Shown: positions 1 to 10,227 of the stretch, one piece after another
How positions within the stretch are numbered: the stretch's first letter is position 1
How the letters are laid out: the number at the start of each line of letters is the position of its first letter
DNA from: Bryobacteraceae bacterium
GTDB taxonomy: Bacteria > Acidobacteriota > Terriglobia > Bryobacterales > Bryobacteraceae
Reading direction: 5' to 3'
NCBI GenBank assembly: GCA_019752335.1
Contig: JAIEMJ010000048.1
Span: 1-64,000, forward strand
Length of the DNA stretch: 64,000 nt
Notes under the pieces: generated by a model
What the model was told of the DNA's origin: nothing
Database searches by the model: none
Seen by the model: only the letters and a program-made list of their open reading frames with translations
Made by a program: the position numbers and the translations under genes

Positions 1-1079
<1,079 letters not shown>

Positions 1080-1191
1080 ATAAAATTAACTCTACACAGA
1101 GTTTGGTCAAATTTGTTCAATAAACGCCTTGTTGTGGCTGCCCATCAATATTCAACCAAAGATCAGTCAATTTTGGTTCTACCTCAGAACC

Positions 1192-1313
<122 letters not shown>

Positions 1314-1321
1314 GATTAATA

Positions 1322-1358
1322 AAGCCCGCTAGCTAACCCCTAGCGGGCTTTTCCTTTT
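1322..1358 (+). terminator. Rho-independent terminator of the rRNA operon
   Basis: An 11-bp perfect stem, AAGCCCGCTAG at 1322-1332 and CTAGCGGGCTT at 1340-1350, closes on a 7-nt loop and is followed by TTCCTTTTCC. It lies immediately downstream of 5S and ends the rRNA transcript before the convergent lolA/pdxH genes. Confidence 0.92.
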
Positions 1359-1369
1359 CCCCTCAATCA

Positions 1370-1387
1370 CTTCCCGGTTCGTTTCGT
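1370..1387. repeat. 18-bp intergenic repeat, copy A
   Basis: CTTCCCGGTTCGTTTCGT occurs here, between the rRNA terminator and lolA. It occurs again exactly at 30675-30692 in another intergenic region. No function is known to me. Confidence 0.5.
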
Positions 1388-1389
1388 CC

Positions 1390-1992
1390 TCACCGCTCCA
1401 CCACCTCCGCCCCCGCCGGCGCCACAAACCGAAACAGCCCCTCATTCACCGCCCCCCCCAACCGCTCCTCCCGAAAACGAAACTCCATCGTCCCCCCTTC
1501 CTGACTCGCTACCCGCACCTGCCGCAGCTCATACCCCGCCGAAATCCAAAACTCAACCTCCCGATACGGGCTCCGCGCCGACTTCGGCGTCGACCACACA
1601 TGCGTTTCCTGTCCCTCTACCGCCGCCCGCAAAATCGCAAAGTCACGCCGGAAATTCAGCTGCCCCATCAGAAACGCCAGCGGCGCCCGCACATCCTCCG
1701 ACATCTTCAACGCCGACTTCTCCACCTGATTCATCGCCGGAGAGTAAAACCACACATACCGTCCATCCGACACAAACAGCTTCCCCTCCGGATTCCGATA
1801 CTCCCACCGCATCCGACCCGGCTTCTTCAAAAACAACAGCCCACTCTCCGTCCGCGACGGCTGCCCGCCCCCACGAAAGTGCTGCTCAAACCGCATCTGC
1901 AAACTCACCGCGCCGTTGTAGCGCCGCTCCGTGCCCGACAGTAACTGGTCGAGCGAAGGCTCGTACATCAAGGCCAATGGAAGATAGATCAA
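1390..1992 (-). CDS. lolA: LolA-like outer-membrane lipoprotein carrier protein
   Basis: A 200-aa protein resembling periplasmic LolA/LolA-like chaperones, which ferry lipoproteins to the outer membrane. The order of features fits the family: a helix with LDQLLSGTERRYNG, a strand with QMRFEQHF, the KKPGRMRWEY..PEGKLFVSDG strand pair, then VWFYSPAMNQVEK. The TTG at 1992 is preferred as start because GGGAGAGG lies 8 nt upstream and TTGA overlaps the pdxH stop (translational coupling). An ATG at 1968 is the alternative. The N-terminus is only weakly hydrophobic, so export is not obvious. A longer open frame upstream is antisense coding within pdxH. Confidence 0.75.
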   Translation of the reverse strand: MIYLPLALMYEPSLDQLLSGTERRYNGAVSLQMRFEQHFRGGGQPSRTESGLLFLKKPGRMRWEYRNPEGKLFVSDGRYVWFYSPAMNQVEKSALKMSEDVRAPLAFLMGQLNFRRDFAILRAAVEGQETHVWSTPKSARSPYREVEFWISAGYELRQVRVASQEGGTMEFRFREERLGGAVNEGLFRFVAPAGAEVVER

Positions 1993-2603
1993 GGCGCCAA
2001 CCTCTCCCGCACCCACGCACCGGCGGCAAGCCGGTACCGCAGCCGGTCGTGTAGCCGGCAGGGCCGGCCCTGCCAAAACTCGAACTCCGAAACCCGTACG
2101 CGGAACCCGCCCCAATTCTCCGGCAAAGCCACCTCCCCTTCTCCCATCGAAGCCAACCGCGACTCGAGCCACGCCCGATCCGGAATCACCTGGCTCTGAG
2201 GCGAGATCGCCGCACCCATCTGGCTCCCTGGCGGCCGCGACCGGAAATACGCCAAAGTCTCCTCCCGCGATATCCTCGCGGCTGTACCGCGAATTCTCAC
2301 CTGCCGCTCCAGCTCCCGCCAAAAAAACAGCAACGCGACGCACGGGTTCGCCTCAATCTCCCGGCCCTTCGCGCTCTCGTAGTTCGTATAAAAAACGACG
2401 CCATCCGGCGAATAGCCCTTCATGAGCACAATCCGTGCATTCGGTGTCGCCGTAGCTAACGTCATCGCGTTCGGCTCCCGCAGCCCGGCGGACACCGCCT
2501 CTTGAAACCAAGACTCAAATTGCACCCAGGGGTCCGACGATGCCGCGTCCTCCAACAGGCCTCCGCGCGTGTAACTCTCCCGTAAGAGGGCGAAATTGTC
2601 CAT
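1989..2603 (-). CDS. pdxH: pyridoxamine 5'-phosphate oxidase
   Basis: A 204-aa FMN-dependent oxidase that converts pyridoxine or pyridoxamine 5'-phosphate to pyridoxal 5'-phosphate in the cytosol. Family signatures are clear: NARIVLMKGY and VFYTNYESAKGREIE (FMN and phosphate contacts), FFWRELERQVRI, RSRPPGSQMGA..SPQSQVI, and the C-terminal WGGFRV...FEFWQGRPCRLHDR block. The ATG at 2603 starts the conserved region. No Shine-Dalgarno is visible, but TAGTAT lies 8 nt upstream, so the transcript may be leaderless. The stop overlaps the lolA-like start. Length is normal to slightly short for the family. Confidence 0.93.
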   Translation of the reverse strand: MDNFALLRESYTRGGLLEDAASSDPWVQFESWFQEAVSAGLREPNAMTLATATPNARIVLMKGYSPDGVVFYTNYESAKGREIEANPCVALLFFWRELERQVRIRGTAARISREETLAYFRSRPPGSQMGAAISPQSQVIPDRAWLESRLASMGEGEVALPENWGGFRVRVSEFEFWQGRPCRLHDRLRYRLAAGAWVRERLAP

Positions 2604-2655
2604 ACTTCGATATACTAAAGGTTCCGATCCATTTGCGCGAGGAGTTCTACTTTTT
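2604..2655. promoter_or_regulatory. Divergent promoter region pdxH / PPIase
   Basis: Only 52 bp separate the divergent starts. On the minus strand TAGTAT (plus-strand 2612-2617) ends 8 nt before the pdxH ATG. The same AT-rich spot reads TATACT (2611-2616) on the plus strand, towards the PPIase gene, whose AGGAG ribosome-binding site is at 2640-2644. No clear -35 hexamers were found. Promoter assignment is an inference. Confidence 0.4.
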
Positions 2656-4593
2656 ATGTTCGATCTGTTTCGCCGGCGCGACACTGCCGTGCGGTATTTG
2701 CTAGGTGGCGTTCTGCTCATGATCGCCCTCTCGATGGTGGTCACCCTCATCCCCGGCTTCGGCTCCGCTACCCCTGGCGACGACCGCTCCGATACCGTCG
2801 CCAAGATTGGCGATGAGAAGGTGAGTGTGCGGGAAGCCATCGCCAGCATCCAGAATGTTATGCGCCGTCAAAACGTTCCGCCCGCCGCCGTCAAAAGCCT
2901 CGTCGACAATTTCATTGATTCCATGATCTCGAGCCGCGTGATGGCCCTCCAAGCCAGCAACCTGGGCCTTGGCCTCTCCGATAAGGACCTCGCCGAAACC
3001 ATCCGCTCCCGCGTGCCCCAGCTCTTTCCCAACGGCCAGTTCATGGGCCGCCAGGCATACGAAAACTTCCTCGCGCAGAACGGCATGAACGTCGCCGAAT
3101 TCGAAAGCAACGTCCGCCGCAGCATCGCCGTCGAGCGCATGGGCAAGATGATTGAAGACAGCGTCGTCGTCACCGATAACGAACTACTCGCCGAGTACCG
3201 CGCCAATAATCAGAAAGCTAAGATCGAATACATCTCCCTCGCCGAAGACGCCTACCGCGACTCCATCAAGCTCACTGACGCCGAGCTAAAGGCCGTTTAC
3301 GACAAGGAACCGTCGGCCTTCCAACATCCCGTGCGCTATAGCTACAGCGTCGTCATTCTCGATGAAGCCCGCACCGCGATGCTCTTCCCCGTGAACGACA
3401 ACGACCTCAAAAAACTCTACTCTTCCACGCAGGACAAGTACCGCTTACCCGAGCGCCTGAAGGTCCGTCACATCCTGATCAAGACCACCGAGAAGTCGCC
3501 CGCCGACCTCGCCAAGGCCCAGACCCTGGCCGCCGACGTCCTCAAGCAAGTGAAGGCCGGTGGCAACTTTGCGGAGCTCGCCAAGAAATATTCCGACGAC
3601 CCCGGCAGCAAAGCCAACGGCGGTGACCTCGGCTTCATTGTCCGCGGCCAGACCGTGAAAGATTTCGAAGCCTCGGCCTTCTCGCTCAAGCCCAACGAGA
3701 TTTCGAATCTGGTGAAGACCGAATTCGGCTACCACATTCTGCAATTGCTCGAACGGCAAGAGCCCCGGTTGCAGCCTTTCGAAGAAGTCCGCGACCAACT
3801 CAAGGCTGAATATAACAAAGACTCGGCCGGGGCCAAACTCAACGCCAACGCTGACGCCGCTCGCGCTGAATTAATCAAGTCACCCAGCCAGGCGGAAGCC
3901 ATTGCCTCGAAATATGCCGGCATCCTCATCACTGCCGACAAAACCGACCAGCGCAAACTTGTCGAAGGAGGCCTCGGGCAGAATGCGCAAGACGTCTACG
4001 GCGCCCTCACCTCACTCAAGAAAGGCGAAGTGGGATCCACCATCAATTTGCCCAACGCCCGAATCGCAATTCCGATCCTGCGCGATACCCATCCTCCGAG
4101 CGTCATGACGTTCGAAGAAGCCCGCGAAGCCATTCGGCAAAGCGAAATAACCAAGCGCAGCACCGAGATGTTCAACCAGAAATTTACGGCCTTCTCCCTG
4201 GCTGCCAAGGCCCCGAACGCCGACTTCGCCGCCCTCGCGAAGACCTACAGCGCTGAGACGAAGACTCCTGCTGAATTCGGGCGCACCGGTTTCATCGAAG
4301 GTCTCGGCTCCTCCAGTGCCTTCGTCGAGGCTTTCAGTGCTCCGCTCAATGCGGTGCAAGGGCCGGTCTCCTTAGACCGCAAGCGCGTCTTCTTCCGCGT
4401 TAAGGAACGCAACGAACCTGACATGGGTAAGTTCGCCAGCGAACGTGCTGGCCTTGTCGACAAGCTTCGTCAGAAAAAGGCTCGCGAACGCATGGACCTT
4501 TTTGAGGCCGGCCTGATCGAAGAACTCATGCGCAAGGGCAGCGTCAAGGTCTACGAAGACGCCCGTCAAAAAGTCGTCGCCGCGTTTAACTAA
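2656..4593 (+). CDS. Membrane-anchored SurA/PpiD-type peptidyl-prolyl cis-trans isomerase
   Basis: A 645-aa periplasmic foldase of the PpiD/SurA type. Residues ~14-36 form one N-terminal transmembrane anchor after a short basic cytosolic tail. A SurA_N-like helical region follows. A parvulin (PPIC) domain spans ~267-372, with the typical RHILI start, the SDDPGSKANGGDLGF core and the EFGYHILQL end. The C-terminal third looks like a degenerate second parvulin region plus helical arms. The ATG at 2656 is chosen because AGGAG lies 11 nt upstream and the anchor starts there; an earlier in-frame start would overlap pdxH. PpiD is usually the closest family for this anchor-plus-one-parvulin layout. 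Confidence 0.85.
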   Translation: MFDLFRRRDTAVRYLLGGVLLMIALSMVVTLIPGFGSATPGDDRSDTVAKIGDEKVSVREAIASIQNVMRRQNVPPAAVKSLVDNFIDSMISSRVMALQASNLGLGLSDKDLAETIRSRVPQLFPNGQFMGRQAYENFLAQNGMNVAEFESNVRRSIAVERMGKMIEDSVVVTDNELLAEYRANNQKAKIEYISLAEDAYRDSIKLTDAELKAVYDKEPSAFQHPVRYSYSVVILDEARTAMLFPVNDNDLKKLYSSTQDKYRLPERLKVRHILIKTTEKSPADLAKAQTLAADVLKQVKAGGNFAELAKKYSDDPGSKANGGDLGFIVRGQTVKDFEASAFSLKPNEISNLVKTEFGYHILQLLERQEPRLQPFEEVRDQLKAEYNKDSAGAKLNANADAARAELIKSPSQAEAIASKYAGILITADKTDQRKLVEGGLGQNAQDVYGALTSLKKGEVGSTINLPNARIAIPILRDTHPPSVMTFEEAREAIRQSEITKRSTEMFNQKFTAFSLAAKAPNADFAALAKTYSAETKTPAEFGRTGFIEGLGSSSAFVEAFSAPLNAVQGPVSLDRKRVFFRVKERNEPDMGKFASERAGLVDKLRQKKARERMDLFEAGLIEELMRKGSVKVYEDARQKVVAAFN

Positions 4594-4600
4594 ATTGCCC

Positions 4601-4622
4601 GGGCAGGCATTCAAGCCTGCCC
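4601..4622. terminator. Convergent hairpin terminator
   Basis: GGGCAGGC (4601-4608) and GCCTGCCC (4615-4622) form a perfect 8-bp stem with a 6-nt loop between two convergent genes. There is no long T tract, so termination efficiency is uncertain. It could serve both strands. Confidence 0.6.
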
Positions 4623-4626
4623 CTAC

Positions 4627-5694
4627 TTACTCCGGCACATACCGGTAAATCGGGAAATACCCCGGATTCCCGATCTCAATTCCTTCCGCCGCGGACTTCA
4701 CCCGATGCGCCGCCTCCAGATCCCGATACCGGTCGACATCCAGTACCCAGCTACCGGTATAAAACTCATGAGTGCAGGGCGAGAACTTCCGTTTGGCGTG
4801 GAAAAGAGAGTCCTCCCGGCAACCGAGTCCGCCTCCAATATGCAGGGAATGATAGCCTTGCGCCGTTCCCCACAAACGCAATCCATCCAGTAGAGCCTTA
4901 GTCGGAGAAAGACCAGGAATCTCCGGCTTGCTTCCCAGCAAGTGGGCATGCAAGTAAGGCCCATGAGCCATCACCAAACAAGCCGCCATTATGGAGCCAT
5001 TCCATTCAGTAACAAACAACCGCGCGGCTGATCCCAGGCGCTCGCGAAACTCAGCCACCCATTTACCATCCACCAGATACTCCGGCCGGCTATGTACTCG
5101 CGACATCGTATCGCTATAGAGGCGGACAAAATCCTCCAGGTGCGCCCACTCACCGTCCTCCCGAGTGCGTACCTCCGCCGAGCGGGCCCGGCGAATCTCA
5201 TTCCGCAACTGCTTCTGGTAACGTCCGAACTGCTCTGCCTCGGGCAATGTCAGATCCATCGATACCGTTGAGCCGTGCAACTTGAGCCCCTGTCCCATGG
5301 CCCTGTCACCAAAACCTTCCACTAACTCCACATTACGCAACAGCGGATGGAACCGGGTAAACGCCGACACCACTGACAAACTCCGCCAAGCCTCCCGCAA
5401 AGCCTGCCAGGCACGGCCGACGAACTCCGCGTCTCCCGACGCGACTGGTCCGCCATAGCCATAAACGGACGTTACATCAAAACCGCCCGCGCCAATCGGC
5501 ACCAGCAAATAGGGCCACAAAAATATCGACTCGCCCTCCCGATGCAGGAACACAAAGGCCTCCCCCTCCTGCCCCAAGCCGCGCACCCCGTGATACTGCG
5601 AGGTATGGTAAATGTCATGCGGCACCCGGGACAGCCACTCTCCCCAGCGAGGATCAGCGCTGCTCAAGACCTCATCATGGCTCATCACTACCAT
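4627..5694 (-). CDS. FemAB/GNAT-fold acyl or aminoacyl transferase
   Basis: A 355-aa protein resembling the BioF2-like/FemAB superfamily (double GNAT fold). Members transfer aminoacyl or acyl groups to cell-wall peptides or polysaccharides. Supporting segments are YHTSQYHGVRGL near the N-terminus, the KQLRNEIRRARSAEVR helix, and GSIMAACLVMAHG...YLHAHLLGSK leading to TKALLDGLRLWG, typical of the C-terminal GNAT half. It is the last gene of the glycan operon and its ATG overlaps the end of the PhyH gene by 7 nt (a second ATG at 5685 is possible). Location suggests glycan decoration; the substrate cannot be read from sequence. Confidence 0.7.
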   Translation of the reverse strand: MVVMSHDEVLSSADPRWGEWLSRVPHDIYHTSQYHGVRGLGQEGEAFVFLHREGESIFLWPYLLVPIGAGGFDVTSVYGYGGPVASGDAEFVGRAWQALREAWRSLSVVSAFTRFHPLLRNVELVEGFGDRAMGQGLKLHGSTVSMDLTLPEAEQFGRYQKQLRNEIRRARSAEVRTREDGEWAHLEDFVRLYSDTMSRVHSRPEYLVDGKWVAEFRERLGSAARLFVTEWNGSIMAACLVMAHGPYLHAHLLGSKPEIPGLSPTKALLDGLRLWGTAQGYHSLHIGGGLGCREDSLFHAKRKFSPCTHEFYTGSWVLDVDRYRDLEAAHRVKSAAEGIEIGNPGYFPIYRYVPE

Positions 5695-6524
5695 AGCCGG
5701 GGGAATACCTTCTCATCATGATAATCCGGCAGACCGTCGGCCGTACGACGGCAGATTCGATCATTGAAAAGCTCCACCGGCCGTCCATCCGGGCGCGTCG
5801 CTGCTCGGTAACGATTCTCGCCATCCTGCAAGTGAACCGCCAAGGCGATCCGCGCTCGATCGCTGCGATTCGGATAACTCCCATGAATCGCCCGGCAATG
5901 GTGCAGGCTGAACTGGCCAGCTTTCATCTCCATCGTTACGGGCTTGAATTCAAACCCCAACTCATTCACCGCTCGCGCCAACCCTTCCATATCCTTGCGG
6001 TGAAAGGAAAGCGCCGACCGTTCCAGCAAATGGGACCACTTATGGCTTCCATCCAGCACGACCAGCGGACCCAGTTCCGCCGGACAATCGTGCAACGGAA
6101 CCCAGGCCGTCAGCATATTCTGGGACGAGCAAGTGCCCCAATAATCCCCGTCCACATGCCATCCCACCACCGCATCGGACTGGCCACCGGGCTTGTAAAC
6201 AATCTGATCGTCAAACAATCGAATTGTCTCGGAGCCTGTCGCCGCCGCCGCTATCTCGCCAATCAGAGGTGACCAGGCCAAACGGCTCACCAACTCGTTT
6301 TGTAGCGAAATATACTCATTGTTGCGCGTGCCCACGCCATCCCCGGGCATCCAATCAGCAAAGTAAGTTCCCGCACCCTCCAGCCGGTGATCCCGATGTC
6401 CGCTCCAATGCTGCTCTAAACCGGCAAGCGTTTGCGCAATTGCTTCCTCGGGCAGCACCGGCTCCGTCATCAGCCAACCGTGCTGCTCGTAAAAATCGAT
6501 ATCCTCGTTCGTTAAACGTGCCAT
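5688..6524 (-). CDS. PhyH-family Fe(II)/2-oxoglutarate dioxygenase
   Basis: A 278-aa phytanoyl-CoA dioxygenase family protein. The iron ligands are visible as HVD in GWHVDGDYW and a distal His in HHCRAIHGSYPN, followed by the 2-oxoglutarate-binding Arg in RSDRARIALAVHLQ. The ATG at 6524 overlaps the upstream dehydratase stop as TGATG, which fixes the start and shows coupling. In other bacteria, PhyH members hydroxylate varied small molecules and are also seen in glycan or lipid clusters. Its position between sugar-nucleotide genes and a FemAB-like gene suggests modification of the glycan or a linked acyl group (inference). Confidence 0.8.
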   Translation of the reverse strand: MARLTNEDIDFYEQHGWLMTEPVLPEEAIAQTLAGLEQHWSGHRDHRLEGAGTYFADWMPGDGVGTRNNEYISLQNELVSRLAWSPLIGEIAAAATGSETIRLFDDQIVYKPGGQSDAVVGWHVDGDYWGTCSSQNMLTAWVPLHDCPAELGPLVVLDGSHKWSHLLERSALSFHRKDMEGLARAVNELGFEFKPVTMEMKAGQFSLHHCRAIHGSYPNRSDRARIALAVHLQDGENRYRAATRPDGRPVELFNDRICRRTADGLPDYHDEKVFPRLW

Positions 6525-8380
6525 CAATCACCCGCCACCGCAACACGGGGCTCCTCCGCCAACTGCCGCACCATCGCGCTCGGGCTGTACTCGGGCACAA
6601 GCTTCTGTATCGCGCGTATCACCTCAGCCGTATTCCGGCTGGTGCACAACTCTTGTAACTGCTCCATCTGCTCCACTAAGTCCTCCGCCGAAACATCCGG
6701 CCCAACAAAGATCTTCACCTTGCGATGACCGGTAGGAATGGTCGCTTCGTCGTCCAGATTCAGCTCCTCGTAAAGCTTCTCGCCCGGACGCGTTCCGGTG
6801 AACTCAATCCGAATCCCCGAATCCGGCACGCGGCCGGACAACAGAATCAACTTACGCGCAATATCGACGATCTTGATCTGCTGCCCCATGTCGAGGACAA
6901 AGATCTCGCCGCCGCGGCCCATCGCCGACGCCTGCAGAACTAACTGAGCCGCCTCCGGAATCGTCATGAAATAGCGCCGCATATCCGGATGAGTCACCGT
7001 CACCGGACCACCCATCGCTATCTGCTCTTTGAATAGCGGAATCACGCTCCCATTGCTCCCCAAAACGTTGCCGAAGCGCACCGCGACGTAGCGCGTGCTG
7101 CACTCCGGCAATGAGCGAATCAGCAACTCACAAAGCCGCTTGGTCACCCCCATCACGCTGGTCGGCCGTACGGCTTTGTCGGAAGAGACCAGGACGAACT
7201 CCCCTACCCCAAACTCAGCCGCCGCCATGGCCACGTTCCGCGTGCCCAGCACGTTATTCCCCACGGCCTCCAGAACGTTGCTCTCCATCACCGGCACGTG
7301 CTTATAAGCGGCCGCGTGATAAATCACTGCGGGCCGATGCTCCTCCATCAAAGAGCGCACCCGGCGTTCGTTCCGGATGCTGCCAATTTCGCCATGAAAC
7401 TCGACACGCGGAAAGCTACTCCGCATCTCCCTCTCCAGGTGAAATAGCGGCGTCTCCGCGACGTCGAAAGCCACCAAAGCCGCCGGCTCAAAGCGGGCGA
7501 TTTGCCGGCAAAGCTCGGAGCCGATTGAGCCCGCCGCACCGGTAACCATCACCACCTTGCCCCCCAGGCTCATCTTCACCAGGCTATGGTCTAAGTCCAC
7601 CGGATCGCGAGAAAGTAAGTCCTGCACATCCACTTCGCGGATCTGTGCGGCCATCGCCTTCCCTTCCACCGCCTCGCTAATCGCCGCCACCGTACGAAAA
7701 GGGACCCGCGCTTGCTGGCAATACTGCAGGATCTTCAACATTCGCTCCGGCTTCGCTGAAGGCATGGCGATCAACACCTCGGTAACTCCCAGGTCCATCA
7801 CGACCGCCGCCAGATTCACTCCGGCGCCTAACACCGGCGTACCTTGAATAAAGACGTTCGCCAGTTTCGGATCGTCGTCAATGAATCCCACCACCTCGTA
7901 GCCCAAGGCTGGGTTCATGCGCAGCTCCCCCGAAAGCGCCACCCCGGCGCGCCCCGCCCCGTAAATCACAATTCCCTTCCCCGGCAACCGGCGTTCCCGG
8001 TTCATCGCCTCAAAAATAATGCGGCCACTCAGAAAACGAATCGCCAGGAACAACGAGCACAAGACGAAGTCCAGGATCGGAATCGACCGCGGGAAACCGG
8101 TTGGCGCTAAGCAATAAATCGCCACCACGCTCAACGCCGAGCCCACCGCGTTGGCCCGTGCCAAGCTCACCACGTCGTCGATCGAAAAGAACCTCCACGC
8201 TCGCCGATGCAGGCGGTACCAGGCGAACACCGCCAGCTTCGTACACAGCCAAACCACAAGGGCGATGCGAATCGACGGCCAATAGAATCTTGGCAACTCG
8301 AACTCAAAGCGCAGCAAAAACGCGCAAACGCCAGCCGCGGCGATCAACAGGCCATCGATCAGGAAATGCAGCCAAGGCAT
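6524..8380 (-). CDS. UDP-sugar 4,6-dehydratase, membrane-anchored (PglF/CapD/WbpM type)
   Basis: A 618-aa polysaccharide biosynthesis dehydratase. About four N-terminal membrane helices (~1-120) come first. A CoA-binding-like Rossmann domain with VIYGAGRAGVAL follows. The SDR-type catalytic domain starts at VMVTGAAGSIGSELC and carries the SSDKAVRPTSVMGVTKR signature, with Met in place of the usual SDR Tyr, as in PglF and FlaA1-like enzymes. Expected reaction: UDP-GlcNAc to the 4-keto-6-deoxy sugar. The ATG at 8380 follows AGGAG and GGAG and is preferred to an upstream TTG. It sits next to the aminotransferase, initiating-transferase and acetyltransferase genes needed to make and use diacetylbacillosamine. 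Confidence 0.9.
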   Translation of the reverse strand: MPWLHFLIDGLLIAAAGVCAFLLRFEFELPRFYWPSIRIALVVWLCTKLAVFAWYRLHRRAWRFFSIDDVVSLARANAVGSALSVVAIYCLAPTGFPRSIPILDFVLCSLFLAIRFLSGRIIFEAMNRERRLPGKGIVIYGAGRAGVALSGELRMNPALGYEVVGFIDDDPKLANVFIQGTPVLGAGVNLAAVVMDLGVTEVLIAMPSAKPERMLKILQYCQQARVPFRTVAAISEAVEGKAMAAQIREVDVQDLLSRDPVDLDHSLVKMSLGGKVVMVTGAAGSIGSELCRQIARFEPAALVAFDVAETPLFHLEREMRSSFPRVEFHGEIGSIRNERRVRSLMEEHRPAVIYHAAAYKHVPVMESNVLEAVGNNVLGTRNVAMAAAEFGVGEFVLVSSDKAVRPTSVMGVTKRLCELLIRSLPECSTRYVAVRFGNVLGSNGSVIPLFKEQIAMGGPVTVTHPDMRRYFMTIPEAAQLVLQASAMGRGGEIFVLDMGQQIKIVDIARKLILLSGRVPDSGIRIEFTGTRPGEKLYEELNLDDEATIPTGHRKVKIFVGPDVSAEDLVEQMEQLQELCTSRNTAEVIRAIQKLVPEYSPSAMVRQLAEEPRVAVAGD

Positions 8381-8407
8381 CGGTTCTCCAGCTCCTTTCA
8401 AAGTCAG

Positions 8408-9589
8408 TTAGCGGCCAGCGGCGGCAGCAAGTTCCGGAACACTTACGACCCCGCGCGACAAACTACCAATGGCGCGCTTCAGTGACGCCACCACGGTCTC
8501 CATCTGTGCCGGACTCAGATGATTGAAGAACGGCAACGCAATCGTCCGGTCCGCAACCAACTCGGTGACCGGGAAATCGCCTCGCCGGTAGCCGAATTCT
8601 TTTTGGTAGAAATCCTGTAAGTGGATCGGCGAGAAGTAATTGTTGCAGCCGATCCCCTCGCCGCGGAGCGATTCGAGTATACGATCACGGTCCGCCCGGC
8701 TGAATTCGTCGCGTAGCCGAATCACATAGACAAACCAGCTCATCACCGTGCCTTCCTTCACCGGCGCGGGGACGATTACCTCGGGCACCTCCGCCAAACG
8801 CGCCGTGTACTCACGCGCTACACTCTCCCGCATTTGCAGGATCGAATCCAACCGAGACAACTGCCCAATACCGAGTGCGCAGTTCACATCCGAGAGGCGA
8901 TAGTTATATCCCAGGCGTTCGTGTTGTAACCAAGACCCACCGTCGCCCCGGCCCTGGTTGCGCCAACTCTTTGCCAGGCGCGCCACGCGTTCGTCGTCCG
9001 TAATCAACGCCCCGCCCTCGCCAGTAGTAATCTGCTTGTTCGGGTAAAAAGCAAAGCAGGCGCTCTGCCCAAAGCTACCCGCTAGCTTCCCGTTGATCGA
9101 CGCGCCAATCGCCTCGCACGAGTCCTCAATTACTACCCAATTCTTCCGCGCCGCTAAGTGATTGATCGTCTCCATGTCACAGGGACGGCCAAAGACGTGA
9201 ATCGGCAGTACGCCACGCGTGCGCTCATTTACCGCCCCTGGAATCAAAGCCGGGTCAATATTATAGGTCTCCGGATCGATATCCACGAAGCGCGGCATCG
9301 CGCCTTCAAAGAGTAGGCAATTTGAGGAAGCAACAAAGCTGAAGGGAGAAGTAATTACTTCGTCGCCGGCTCCCAACCCCGCCGCCTTCACGCAGAGGTG
9401 CAAGGCGCTGGTTCCCGAGTTCACGGCTACGGCGTATTGAGTTCCGGCCGCGGCGGCGAGCGCCTTCTCGAAGGCGGGTAGCATCGGCCCCAAGCTCAGC
9501 GTGGGACCGCTTAATACGTCAAGAACCAACTGGCGGTCCTGCGGCGACACATCGGGTGAAGAAAGCGGGATCGGTTGGGAATTTAACAT
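8408..9589 (-). CDS. DegT/DnrJ/EryC1-family sugar aminotransferase (PglE type)
   Basis: A 393-aa PLP-dependent nucleotide-sugar aminotransferase. Signatures: AVAVNSGTSALHLC (cofactor phosphate site), EDSCEAIGA, and the PLP lysine in FYPNKQITTGEGGA near residue 184, followed by the RLSDVNCALGIGQL helix. It should aminate C4 of the keto sugar made by the adjacent dehydratase. The ATG at 9589 has AAGGA 4 nt upstream and begins 7 nt after the preceding stop; a longer frame would overlap the sugar transferase. Family assignment is firm; sugar specificity is inferred from neighbours. Confidence 0.92.
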   Translation of the reverse strand: MLNSQPIPLSSPDVSPQDRQLVLDVLSGPTLSLGPMLPAFEKALAAAAGTQYAVAVNSGTSALHLCVKAAGLGAGDEVITSPFSFVASSNCLLFEGAMPRFVDIDPETYNIDPALIPGAVNERTRGVLPIHVFGRPCDMETINHLAARKNWVVIEDSCEAIGASINGKLAGSFGQSACFAFYPNKQITTGEGGALITDDERVARLAKSWRNQGRGDGGSWLQHERLGYNYRLSDVNCALGIGQLSRLDSILQMRESVAREYTARLAEVPEVIVPAPVKEGTVMSWFVYVIRLRDEFSRADRDRILESLRGEGIGCNNYFSPIHLQDFYQKEFGYRRGDFPVTELVADRTIALPFFNHLSPAQMETVVASLKRAIGSLSRGVVSVPELAAAAGR

Positions 9590-9596
9590 AGTGTCC

Positions 9597-10226
9597 TTAA
9601 GAGCGGGATTGATTCGACTGGGCGGTGCCCCAGAATTCATCGCAAGAAACCTGGCCTGGCCGCGCCACGCCGGAAGCTGATAGCACGCGTCCTACGGTGA
9701 GCCAAAGGATCTTGAGATCCAGCGCGAAGCTACAGTGGTCGACGTACCAGACGTCCAGCAAAAACCGTTGGTCCCAATCGAGCGCGTTGCGGCCATTCAC
9801 CTGGGCCCAGCCGGTGATTCCCGGCCGTACTAAATGTCGGCGGTTCTGTTCAGCCGTATAGCGCGGCAGATAGCGCACCTCGAGCGGCCGCGGACCCACC
9901 AGGCTCATGTCGCCCATAAGCACGGTCCATAACTGCGGCAATTCGTCCAGGCTGGTGGCTCGCAGAAAGCGGCCAAAGCTCGTCAGCCTTTCCATGTCGG
10001 GCAGTAACTCGCCTTGGCTATCGCGCCCATCGGTCATGGTGCGAAACTTCAGGCAACAAAAAACGGCTTCGTGCAGGCCCGGCCGCGGATGCCGGAAAAG
10101 CACCGGGCTACCGAGAAACACTCTGACGCAAACTGCGGTAACCAGCATGACGGGCGCGAACACCACCAACATGCTGGCGGAGACTACGATATCCAGGGCG
10201 CGTTTTGCCGCCAGGTAAATCGACAC
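9597..10226 (-). CDS. Initiating sugar-1-phosphate transferase (PglC/WcaJ family)
   Basis: A 209-aa monotopic polyprenyl-phosphate phosphoglycosyl transferase. It carries the N-terminal hydrophobic re-entrant segment (~12-35), the KFRTM motif, the catalytic Asp-Glu dyad in TSLDELPQLW, the GDMSLVGPRPL signature and a PGITGWAQVNGR segment. The enzyme moves the first sugar phosphate onto undecaprenyl phosphate at the inner face of the membrane. The small size with no polytopic N-terminal domain matches PglC. The GTG start is 1 nt after the acetyltransferase stop. Confidence 0.92.
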   Translation of the reverse strand: MSIYLAAKRALDIVVSASMLVVFAPVMLVTAVCVRVFLGSPVLFRHPRPGLHEAVFCCLKFRTMTDGRDSQGELLPDMERLTSFGRFLRATSLDELPQLWTVLMGDMSLVGPRPLEVRYLPRYTAEQNRRHLVRPGITGWAQVNGRNALDWDQRFLLDVWYVDHCSFALDLKILWLTVGRVLSASGVARPGQVSCDEFWGTAQSNQSRS

Positions 10227-10227
10227 C

